NCBI GenBank assembly: GCA_018266075.1
Contig: JAFEBB010000014.1
Coordinates: forward strand, 1 to 64,000
DNA length: 64,000 nucleotides
Source: Deltaproteobacteria bacterium
GTDB taxonomy: Bacteria; Myxococcota; Myxococcia; Myxococcales; SZAS-1
Reading direction: 5' to 3'
A program made the position numbers and the translations under genes. Below the pieces are notes generated by a model. The model was given only the letters and a program-made list of their open reading frames with translations, did not search any database and had not been told where the DNA came from. Positions 27,527 to 35,143 of this stretch are shown in pieces. The stretch's first letter is position 1; each line of letters opens with the position of its first letter.

Positions 27527-28549
27527 ATGAGCTTCGACCCCAACGCCGCTGCCCAGCCCGACTCGGGCGTCTTTGGACTCCCGCACTCCGCCGAGGAGGC
27601 GCGCGTGGTCCTCATTCCCGTGCCGTTCGAGGCCACCACCAGCTACGGCGGCGGCACCGTCGACGGGCCGAAGGCCATCCTCGAGGCCAGCAAGCAGGTC
27701 GACCTCTTCGACATCGAGACCGGCACGCCGTACCAGGCGGGCATCCACATGCTCGAGGAGCCGACCAGCGTCCGCGCCTGGAACGACGAGGCGCGCAAGC
27801 TGGCCCAGGTGGTCATCGAGGAAGGCGGCGCGAATGGCGACCCGATGCTCGAGGCAAATCTCGAGCAGGTGAACGCGCTCAGCGAGCGCATGAACGCCTG
27901 GGTCCACGCCGAGGCGAAGAAGTGGATCTCCGCGGGCAAGTTGGTGGGCGTCGTCGGCGGGGATCACTCCACGCCGTTCGGCAACATCCAGGCGCACGCC
28001 GAGGCCCATCCCGGCATGGGCGTGCTTCACCTCGACGCCCACGCGGATCTGCGCGTCGCCTACGAGGGCTTCATCTGGAGCCACGCGTCGATCATGCACA
28101 ACGTGGTCGAGCGCATTCCGGGTGTCGCGCGGCTGGTGCAGGTGGGCATCCGCGACTTCTGCGAGGAGGAGCACCAGCAGATCGTGGGCTCCAAGGGCCG
28201 CATCGTCACCCACTTCGACGCGCTGCTCGCCGCCGAGAAGCAGAAGGGCGTGACCTGGGCCCAGCAGCTCGCGCGCATCGTCGAGCCGCTCCCGAAGGAC
28301 GTGTACCTCTCCTTCGACATCGACGGGCTCGATCCCGTGCTCTGTCCGCACACCGGCACGCCCGTGCCTGGCGGCTTGAGCTTCCACGAGGCGACCGCGC
28401 TGGTGCGCGCCGTGTGCGAGAGCGGCCGGCGCATCGTGGGCTTCGACCTGAACGAGGTGGCGCCCGGCCCGGACGACGAGTGGGACGGCAACGTGGGCGC
28501 GCGGCTGCTCTACAAGATGATCGGCTGGGCGCTGAAGAGCCGGGGGTAG
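27527..28549 (+). CDS. agmatinase/arginase-family ureohydrolase
   Basis: This 340-aa binuclear manganese enzyme has all three metal motifs: GGDHS (144-148), DAHADLR (Asp170, His172, Asp174) and SFDIDGLDP (Asp264, Asp266). These bridge two metals that activate water to hydrolyse a guanidino group. Substrates in the family include agmatine, arginine, guanidinobutyrate and formiminoglutamate; the N-terminal FEATTSYGGGTVDGP favours an agmatinase-like enzyme, but this is not decisive. A GAGG motif precedes the ATG. A strong hairpin overlaps the end of the gene. Confidence 0.88.
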   Translation: MSFDPNAAAQPDSGVFGLPHSAEEARVVLIPVPFEATTSYGGGTVDGPKAILEASKQVDLFDIETGTPYQAGIHMLEEPTSVRAWNDEARKLAQVVIEEGGANGDPMLEANLEQVNALSERMNAWVHAEAKKWISAGKLVGVVGGDHSTPFGNIQAHAEAHPGMGVLHLDAHADLRVAYEGFIWSHASIMHNVVERIPGVARLVQVGIRDFCEEEHQQIVGSKGRIVTHFDALLAAEKQKGVTWAQQLARIVEPLPKDVYLSFDIDGLDPVLCPHTGTPVPGGLSFHEATALVRAVCESGRRIVGFDLNEVAPGPDDEWDGNVGARLLYKMIGWALKSRG

Positions 28550-28570
28550 GCTCCAGGGCGCCCCCGGCTC
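28537..28570. terminator. bidirectional hairpin between convergent genes
   Basis: A perfect 10-bp inverted repeat (GAGCCGGGGG at 28537-28546 and its complement at 28561-28570) encloses a 14-nt loop. It spans the stop of the arginase-family gene and lies just before the stop of the convergent NHL-repeat gene. There is no T-tract, so termination efficiency is uncertain. Confidence 0.5.
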
Positions 28571-28582
28571 GCGCGCCCGGAG

Positions 28583-31500
28583 CTACCAGACGTACCGCAC
28601 GGCGTTGTTGCCGTAGTCCGCGATGACCAGGTGGCCACCTCCGGTGAAGGCGATGCCGTAGGGCGCATTGAGCTCGGCGGCCGTGGCCGCGCCGTAGTCG
28701 CCCGCGAAGTTCGCCGTGCCGTCCCCGACCACGGTGTAGACCTTCTGGTCGGCGGCGTTGATGCGGCGCACCCGGTTCGTCGAGATGAACGACATGTGGA
28801 GCTCCCCGGCCGGCGAGATCGCCAGGTAGGGCAGGTACTGCAGGTAGAGCGAGGTGGCCACGGTGCCGTCGGTGATGGGGCCGGACGAGGTCACGCCGCC
28901 GGCGACCACGGTGGGAGCGCCGCCCGTCTTGGGAATGCGCATCACGGCCGGCGTCTGGTTGCACGCGCTGTAGTTGTTGGCGCTGAAGTACAGGTTGCCC
29001 GTGCTGTCGAGGGCCATGGAGCAACCGTCGGCTCCGCCGCAGCCGAGGAACGGCTGGTTGCAGCCCGAGCCGTTCGCCACGATCACCGAGGTGATGATGC
29101 CCGTGACCGGATCCACCCGGCGGATGCGGTTGTGGCCGGTGTCCGCGATGAAGACCGAGCCGTCCGCCGGATCCACCAGGATGTGCGAAGCGCCCGAGAG
29201 GTTGGCGGCGGTCGCCGGGCCGTTGTCACCGTAGCCCGGGCCGCCCACCGAGCCGCCGCCCGCGAGGGTGGAGATGATGCCGCTCGCGAGGTCGACCTGG
29301 CGGATGCGCCCGTTGGAGCTGTCGGCGATGTACAGCTGGCCGCGGGCCTCGTCGAGCGCCACGCCGTAGGGGTAGTAGAGCGAAGCGCCCGTCGCCGGAC
29401 CCTGGTCGCCCGAGAACGACGCGGTGCCATTTCCGGCCACGGTGGTGATCTGCCCCTGGGGCGAGACCTTGCGCACCATCTGGTTCCGGTAGTCGGCGAA
29501 GTAGAAGGTGCCGTCGCTCGCCGTGGCGAAGTCGATGGGGCCCGCCACGTGCGCGGCCGTCGCCGGCCCGGGAACGCCCGTGTTCCCCGACGCGTGGTCC
29601 ACGTTGACCGCCGTGAACAGCGTGCCCGCGCTCGGCGCCTGGGCGGTCACGGTGAACGTGGCCGGGCTGCCCGCCACCGGCTGCCCGTGGATGTCGAAGA
29701 ACGTGGCCGCGAAGTGGTAGCTCTGCACCGCCAGGCCCGGCCGCACCGACACCAACGAGATACCCGAGTTGTTGGTGAGCGCGCTGGAGCTGTAGAGGGC
29801 GCCTCCCGGGTCCACCGAGGCCCAGAGCACGTTGAAGCCGCGCAGCGCCGAGTTGTTCGCGTCCACCAGCTTGGCTCCGATGGGCAGCGGCAGCTGGTCG
29901 ACGAGCGGGGTCTGGAGATCCCCCGAGCCCACCGAGAGGGTGCTCACGCTCGGCACCGAGGTGCCCGCGCCCGCGAGCACCCGGATCGCGTTGTTGGAGG
30001 CGTCGGAGATCCAGAGGCTGTTCGAGGGGTCGAAGGCGATGGCCGAAGGTGCGCTCAGCTGCGCCGAGGTGCCCACGCCGTAGTCGCCGCTGAAGCCCGC
30101 CGAGCCCGTCCCGGCCACGGTGGTGATGCGCCCGTTGCCACCCTCGATGCGGCGCACCGTGTTCGCCGAGGCGATGGAGAGGAACAGGTTCCCCGCGGGA
30201 TCGAAGGCCAGGTTGGGGATCGAGGCGATGTAGGCCGCCATCGCCGAGATGCCCTCGGCGGTGGAGCCGCCGCTCGAGCTGTTGCCGCCAGCGATGAGCA
30301 CCGGGGTGCCGCCCGTCTTGGGCACGCGCGACACCGCGTAGTAGTAGTTGCAGCTCACCTGGCTGCCGAAGAACAGGTTGCCCAGGCCGTCGAGGGCCAT
30401 GGTGCAGCCGCTGATGCTCCCGCCGCACGCCCCGAACGCCAGGCCGCAGCTGCTGTTGTCGCTCTGCACCACCAGGCTGATCACCGTGGAGATGGGGTTG
30501 ATGCGCCGGATGCGGTTGTGGCCGGTGTCGGCCACGTAGACCGAGCTGTCCACCGGGTCGACCAGCAGGTGCGAGGGGTACGAGAGCGCCGCGTTGCTCG
30601 CCGGTCCGTTGTCGCCGTAGCCGGGGCCAGGCGCGGTACCTCCGCCGGCGAAGGTGTAGATGTCGTGGCTGGCGAGGTCCACCACCCGGACCACATTATT
30701 GTAGGTGTCGCCGATGTAGAGCTGACCGTTGGGCTCGTCGAGGGCCACGCCCGTGGGGTAGTAGAGCTTCGCGCTGGTGGCGGCGCCCAGGTCGCCCGAG
30801 TAGCCCGCGCTGCCGGTGCCCGCCACCACGCTGATCACACCCTGCGGCGAGATCCGCTTCACCATGTGGTTGTTGCTGTCTGCGAAGTACACGGTGCCGT
30901 CGCTGGCCACTGCCAGATCGCTGGGGGAGTAGATCTGCGCAGCCGTGGCCGGGCCGGGCGCGCCGGAGTTGCCGCTGGCGTGGGCCACGTCGACGGCGGT
31001 GAAGATGTTCCCGGTGCTCACCGCGTTGGCGGTGGCGTGGATCACCAGCGGCTGCGCCCCCGGCGCGGTCGCGGTGAAGGCGTAGTCACTGGCGGCGAGG
31101 CCCAGGGTGGGCGTGAACGTCACCCGGCCCAGCCCGCTGGTGACCCCGGTGGTGGGCGAGAGCGCCACGCCTGCCGGCGCGGCGAGGGTCACGGTGACCC
31201 CGGGCACCGCGGTGCCGCCCGTGTCCGCGAGCTTGAGGGTGATCGGGCTGAGCGGCTGATCCACGGAGACGGTCTGGGCGTCGCCGACGAGGACCGTGAG
31301 CACGTACTGGGAGGTCTGGCAGCTGCCCCCGTTGCAGTAGGCGTTCGGGCCGCAGTTGGTGCCGTCGGGCGCGTTGGTGCCGGTGTCGGTGCACACGGCT
31401 GCGCCGGTGGAGCAGGAGTAGGCGCCCAGGTGGCAGGCGTTGGTGGGCGCGCACGCCCCGCCCGCGGTGCAGGCCACGCAGCCGCCCAGGCCGTCGCAGA

Positions 31501-32371
31501 CGTGGTCCACGCCGCCGTCCGTGCCGGTGCCGCAGGCCGTCCCCGGGTTCTCGGCCACGAACTGGCACTGGCCGCTGGTCGTGTCGCAGCTCGCGCCCAC
31601 GGCGCTGTAGCAGGTGGGGGCCACGCTGCAGTCCACCGGAGGCGTGGTCTGGGTGCAGGTCCCGGTGCTGCAGGTGCTCACCCCGTTGCAGAGGTTGCCG
31701 TCGTCGCAGTTGGCGCCCTCGTTGCCCGGCGACCAGGCGGAGGTGGAGACCGCGGCCGTGCACACCTCGCAGGCGTTGTTCGGGTTCACCGCGCCGTCCG
31801 CGTAGAGCGTGCCGCCGATCTTGCAGGCGTTGCACGCTCCGCTCAGGCAGTAGGCCAGCCCGCCGCCCGCCGGGGTGCAGGCGATGCCGTCGACCTCATT
31901 CGCCCAGCCGCTCGGGTTGCTGGAGCTGTCGCAGAGCTCGCAGGGGTTGGCCGGGTTGTAGGTCCCGTCGGGGTAGGAGGTCCCGTTGATGGTGCAGCCC
32001 GAGCCGCCGGTGGAGCCGCTCGAGGTGCCGACGGTGGAGCCGCTCGTACCCGAGGAGCCGCTGGCGGTGCTCGAGGAGCTCGAAGCGCTCGAGCCGGAGT
32101 TGCCGGTGGCGCCGCTGCTGCCGGTCGAGGTGGTGGTGGAGCTGCCGGTGGAGGCGTTGGAGCCGTTGCTGCCCGAGGTGCCGGTGTCGCCGGTGCTCCC
32201 CGTGGCGGTGGTGGTGCTCGACGAGGCCGAGCCCGAGGCATTGCTGGCCGTCGAGGAGTTGGTCGAGCCGGAGCCGTTGTTGCCCCCGGACGAGCCCCCG
32301 TTGTTCGAGCTGCCTCCCGACGTGCAGGCGGTCACCCAGAGCACACAAACAACAGCAGCAATCCTTCGCAT
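28583..32371 (-). CDS. giant NHL-repeat, Cys-rich surface lipoprotein with internal duplication
   Basis: This 1262-aa protein has a lipoprotein signal (VVCVLWVTAC, Cys16) and a GGGGAG ribosome-binding site. A Ser/Thr/Gly linker (about 17-130) leads to a Cys-rich region (about 140-390) of EGF/thrombospondin-like spacing. A beta-sandwich segment comes next, then a block of NHL repeats (about 455-805). A second beta-sandwich and a second NHL block (about 916-1262) repeat the first almost feature by feature, for example DASDGTxYFAD, YYPxGVALDE and VADTGHNRIRR. NHL blocks form beta-propellers for protein or ligand binding. It is probably displayed on the cell surface. Confidence 0.88.
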   Translation of the reverse strand: MRRIAAVVCVLWVTACTSGGSSNNGGSSGGNNGSGSTNSSTASNASGSASSSTTTATGSTGDTGTSGSNGSNASTGSSTTTSTGSSGATGNSGSSASSSSSTASGSSGTSGSTVGTSSGSTGGSGCTINGTSYPDGTYNPANPCELCDSSSNPSGWANEVDGIACTPAGGGLAYCLSGACNACKIGGTLYADGAVNPNNACEVCTAAVSTSAWSPGNEGANCDDGNLCNGVSTCSTGTCTQTTPPVDCSVAPTCYSAVGASCDTTSGQCQFVAENPGTACGTGTDGGVDHVCDGLGGCVACTAGGACAPTNACHLGAYSCSTGAAVCTDTGTNAPDGTNCGPNAYCNGGSCQTSQYVLTVLVGDAQTVSVDQPLSPITLKLADTGGTAVPGVTVTLAAPAGVALSPTTGVTSGLGRVTFTPTLGLAASDYAFTATAPGAQPLVIHATANAVSTGNIFTAVDVAHASGNSGAPGPATAAQIYSPSDLAVASDGTVYFADSNNHMVKRISPQGVISVVAGTGSAGYSGDLGAATSAKLYYPTGVALDEPNGQLYIGDTYNNVVRVVDLASHDIYTFAGGGTAPGPGYGDNGPASNAALSYPSHLLVDPVDSSVYVADTGHNRIRRINPISTVISLVVQSDNSSCGLAFGACGGSISGCTMALDGLGNLFFGSQVSCNYYYAVSRVPKTGGTPVLIAGGNSSSGGSTAEGISAMAAYIASIPNLAFDPAGNLFLSIASANTVRRIEGGNGRITTVAGTGSAGFSGDYGVGTSAQLSAPSAIAFDPSNSLWISDASNNAIRVLAGAGTSVPSVSTLSVGSGDLQTPLVDQLPLPIGAKLVDANNSALRGFNVLWASVDPGGALYSSSALTNNSGISLVSVRPGLAVQSYHFAATFFDIHGQPVAGSPATFTVTAQAPSAGTLFTAVNVDHASGNTGVPGPATAAHVAGPIDFATASDGTFYFADYRNQMVRKVSPQGQITTVAGNGTASFSGDQGPATGASLYYPYGVALDEARGQLYIADSSNGRIRQVDLASGIISTLAGGGSVGGPGYGDNGPATAANLSGASHILVDPADGSVFIADTGHNRIRRVDPVTGIITSVIVANGSGCNQPFLGCGGADGCSMALDSTGNLYFSANNYSACNQTPAVMRIPKTGGAPTVVAGGVTSSGPITDGTVATSLYLQYLPYLAISPAGELHMSFISTNRVRRINAADQKVYTVVGDGTANFAGDYGAATAAELNAPYGIAFTGGGHLVIADYGNNAVRYVW

Positions 32372-32499
32372 GGTTCTCTCCCCGGCGGACCGTCGTCGGC
32401 CTTCTCGGTCCAGTGGCGGACGGGCTCTTAGCAGAATGCCCGCTCTTCGGGGTAGCTGGCCCAAGTGGGTCGTGCGCGGCGCGGGGGCTGTTGCTCGAA

Positions 32500-32528
32500 T
32501 TGAGTCTGGCCTGCGCCGACGTTATACC
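32500..32528 (+). promoter_or_regulatory. candidate promoter of the DsbA-like selenoprotein gene
   Basis: TTGAGT at 32500-32505 and TATACC at 32523-32528 are separated by exactly 17 bp. A start 7-8 nt downstream would fall on or next to the A of the ATG at 32536, implying a leaderless transcript. No Shine-Dalgarno sequence precedes this ATG, which is consistent. The boxes are partial matches only. Confidence 0.35.
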
Positions 32529-32535
32529 GCCGCCC

Positions 32536-33147
32536 ATGAGCACCACGCTGACCCTGTACACCGACTTCGTTTGACCGTTCTGCTTCATTGCGGAGCGAAG
32601 CAGCCTGGTCAGGCTGCAAAAAGAATTCGACATCGAGCTGGACTGGCACGGCTACGAGCTGCACCCGGACACGCCGCCGGGCGGCATCGCGCTCGTCGAG
32701 AAGTTCGGGCCGCGCATCCACGCCATGCACAAGAACCTCGAGCAGTTCGCCAAGGGCTTCGGCGTGACGGACATGAAGCTGCGCGAGCGCTCGCCCAACA
32801 CGCGCCGCGCGCTCGCGGTGGCCGAGTACGCCCGCGAGCAGGGCAAGCTCGAGGCCTTCCGTCAGCGCGCCATGGACGCCCACTGGACCCAGGGCAAGGA
32901 CCTCGAGTCCGACGTCGACCTGCGCGCGCTGGCCACCGAAGCCGGGCTCGATCCCGACGCCGCCGTCGCCGCGTCGAACGATCCCAAGTACCTCGCGCGA
33001 ATCGATGCGCGCCGCGAACAGGCCGAAGAGGTGGGCATCACCGGCATCCCCACGTTCGTGATTGGCAACCGAGCGGTCGTCGGCTGCCAGCCGTACGAGG
33101 TGCTCGCGAAGTTCGCCGAGGTCTGCGGGGCGAAGCGGAAGAGCTGA
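32536..33147 (+). CDS. DsbA/FrnE-like thiol oxidoreductase, candidate selenoprotein (UPFC active site)
   Basis: Read with TGA (32572-32574) as selenocysteine, this gives a 203-aa thioredoxin-fold protein. It begins MSTTLTLYTDFV, then U13-P-F-C16-FIAERSSLV. Family members have CPFC exactly here, so the TGA replaces the first, attacking Cys. The frame stays open with strong family similarity on both sides (WHGYELHPDTPPGG, GITGIPTFVIGN with the cis-Pro, and VVGCQPYE). A perfect hairpin with a GGUC loop follows the TGA at bacterial SECIS distance. There is no signal peptide, as in FrnE-like cytoplasmic enzymes. The alternative is a nonsense mutation; the placement at the redox Cys, the SECIS and the otherwise pristine frame argue against that. 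sel genes are not in the window. Confidence 0.85.
32600..32617 (+). promoter_or_regulatory. candidate bacterial SECIS element
   Basis: GCAGCCT (32600-32606), a GGTC loop (32607-32610) and AGGCTGC (32611-32617) form a perfect 7-bp stem with a GGU-containing apical loop, the feature recognised by SelB. The apical loop begins 32 nt after the in-frame UGA, inside the 16-37 nt range known for bacterial SECIS elements. An alternative 7-bp hairpin (CTGCTTC at 32580-32586 with GAAGCAG at 32597-32603) shares the GCAG bases and cannot coexist with it. Confidence 0.8.
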
Positions 33148-33243
33148 GCGTCGAACGGGCGTCAGGAGTTCGGCGGCTGCGAAAGTGCGCCACGCGCAAG
33201 TCACCGGATTCGCGATGGCCGCCAGGTTGCACTCCTGGCTGGC

Positions 33244-33786
33244 ATGCGAATGCCCACGATCGCCGCCGTGTCCCTGCTCACGCTGCTGGCTGCGGGGCCG
33301 GCGCACGCGAGCCCGAGCGGTCTCCCGCAGGGCGACCAGGATCTCTCCGTGGGCTTCTGGGGCGCGGGCGGGAAGAACGCACTGGGCCAGGGCGTCGAGG
33401 GCACGTACTCGTACAGGGGCTTCGCGCACCTCTCGCTCGGCGTGGCGGCGCTCGAGCACAACGGCGTCACCTGCGACGCGTACGGCGACGCCGGCGTCTG
33501 GGCGCTGCTCTCGGTGGCGGCCGGCGCCGGCTTCCACGGCTCGATGAATGGCGCGCTCGGCTTCGGCCCCGAGGCGCACCTCTTCTTCGGATTGCCGATC
33601 CCCATTCCTGTCAGCAGCGACGGCTGGTTGGTCCTCGAGCCCATCCTGCGCGTCACGCGGCTCTGGAGTGCAGCGGGCAACGAGACGTTGGTGCAGGGCG
33701 GCTTTCAGGTCCGCCTCGCAGGTCCGGCGCCGCACCTCGGGATGTCGTCGGAGGGCCACGTGGACCCGAATCCGAAGCGGGGCTGA
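33244..33786 (+). CDS. exported protein of unknown function
   Basis: This 180-aa protein has a clear signal peptide (AAVSLLTLLAAGPAHA). The mature part is rich in Gly and aromatic residues in alternating patterns (LSVGFWGAGG, LGFGPEAHLFFGLPIPI, LVLEPILRVTRLW), consistent with a small outer-membrane beta-barrel. I recognise no family. Two ATGs six nt apart (33244, 33250) are both possible starts. It lies between the selenoprotein gene and the lipoprotein operon, 96 nt and 155 nt away, and is probably transcribed alone. Confidence 0.6.
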   Translation: MRMPTIAAVSLLTLLAAGPAHASPSGLPQGDQDLSVGFWGAGGKNALGQGVEGTYSYRGFAHLSLGVAALEHNGVTCDAYGDAGVWALLSVAAGAGFHGSMNGALGFGPEAHLFFGLPIPIPVSSDGWLVLEPILRVTRLWSAAGNETLVQGGFQVRLAGPAPHLGMSSEGHVDPNPKRG

Positions 33787-33941
33787 AGGCGCCGACTCCC
33801 GAGAACTTTCGAGCGCCAATTGCGGCCCTTTCACCAGGGAACAGCAGGCGTCCGAACGTGCGGCCGACGCGCGCTCGCGGCCTTAGAAAGCTGCTAGGCT
33901 TCGCCGCGCCGGGCCGGAGTGTCCGAGGTCGGGTTTTCTCC

Positions 33942-35138
33942 ATGCGTCGCTTCTTCGTGGCACTGATCCTCGCGGTGGCCGTGTCTGCATGCGGGGGCGA
34001 CAAGCTCACCCACGTGCCCGCCCCCGGGACGCACACCGAGGTCTTCCCCCAGAACGCGGCGTCGAAGATCGACCTGCTCTGGGTGGTCGACAACTCCGGC
34101 TCCATGGCCGACAAGCAGGCCAAGCTCGCCGCGTCGTTCCAGCGCTTCATCGACGCGTTTGCGGCAGGCGCGATCGACTACCGCATCGCGGTGACCACCA
34201 CCGACGTCTTCGCGGACGTGCCCGGCTCGGCGGGCAACTTCTACGGCACGCCGACCGTCATCAAGCCCACCGACGACGACCCGCTCCAGGAGTTCCAGAT
34301 CAACGTGAAGGTGGGCACCAACGGCTCGGGCAACGAGGAAGGCCTCCAGGGCGCCAAGCTCGCGCTCGACAAGGTGAACGCCGCCAATGCCGGCACCTAC
34401 GCGGCCTACAACCTGTGCTCGACCTCTTGCACCACCTCGACCGATCGCAACTGCGTGGCCACCTGCCAGGCGCAGCACGAGCCCGACTTCTTGCGGCCCG
34501 ACGCGTACCTCTACGTGGTGTTCGTGTCCGACGACGAGGATCACTCGGACGACGAGCCCATCCACTACGCGCGCTATCTGCAGACGGTGAAGGGCCTGGG
34601 CAACGAGGCGATGGTGGCCGCGTCGGCGATCGTGGGCGATCCCTCGGGGCCGCCGTGCGACGCGCGCGCGGGTGTGAAGTACGCCGACGTGGCCCAGTAT
34701 ACCGGCGGCATCTTCGGCTCGATCTGCGACTCGACGTTCGATCAGAACCTCACCAACATCGCCCAGAACGCGGTGGGCCTGCAGCGCCACTTCCTGCTCG
34801 GCGCCAACCCGCAGCTCACGCCCACCAACACCCTCGCGCTGCAGATCAACTACCGCTGCGACACGCCGCAGGGCGAGCTCACCGGCTGCCAGAGCGTGAC
34901 CAGCAACTGCAGCGGCGCGGCAGGGAGCACGCTGGGCCTGGCCTGCATTCCTCCCCAGTCGACCCAGGTGCCCGTGGACGCCGATCACCCCGAGGGCTTC
35001 ACCCACGGCTGGACCTACGCCTGCGCCGACAACTCCATCACCTTCCACAAGGACGCCACCGGCGACAGCGTGCCGGGCCTGCGCTCGCAGCTCGCGGTGA
35101 CCTTCCTGGTGAGCTCGACCGTCCAATGCAGCCCCTGA
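33942..35138 (+). CDS. von Willebrand factor A domain lipoprotein
   Basis: This 398-aa lipoprotein (LAVAVSAC, Cys17) is the first of a five-gene coupled operon. The VWA domain begins with LLWVVDNSGSM, where DNSGS (50-54) is the MIDAS metal motif. Later VVFVSDDEDHSDDEP supplies another acidic metal-binding region. Six or more Cys in pairs (LCSTSCTTSTDRNCVATC) are likely disulfides. VWA domains mediate metal-dependent adhesion. The ATG at 33942 lacks an obvious Shine-Dalgarno. The next gene starts 5 nt after its stop. Confidence 0.85.
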   Translation: MRRFFVALILAVAVSACGGDKLTHVPAPGTHTEVFPQNAASKIDLLWVVDNSGSMADKQAKLAASFQRFIDAFAAGAIDYRIAVTTTDVFADVPGSAGNFYGTPTVIKPTDDDPLQEFQINVKVGTNGSGNEEGLQGAKLALDKVNAANAGTYAAYNLCSTSCTTSTDRNCVATCQAQHEPDFLRPDAYLYVVFVSDDEDHSDDEPIHYARYLQTVKGLGNEAMVAASAIVGDPSGPPCDARAGVKYADVAQYTGGIFGSICDSTFDQNLTNIAQNAVGLQRHFLLGANPQLTPTNTLALQINYRCDTPQGELTGCQSVTSNCSGAAGSTLGLACIPPQSTQVPVDADHPEGFTHGWTYACADNSITFHKDATGDSVPGLRSQLAVTFLVSSTVQCSP

Positions 35139-35143
35139 GCGCG

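Noticed and set aside
28631-32431. 1266-codon plus-strand open frame opposite the NHL-repeat gene
   Set aside because: It is a shadow of the real gene: its Arg/Ala/Gly/Val composition mirrors the antisense codons. The minus-strand frame has a signal peptide, ribosome-binding site and repeats.
32536-32574. TGA at codon 13 of the DsbA-like gene read as a nonsense mutation
   Set aside because: The stop replaces exactly the Cys that selenocysteine would replace, the rest of the frame is undamaged, and a GGUC hairpin sits at SECIS distance. The explanation is kept as the main alternative.
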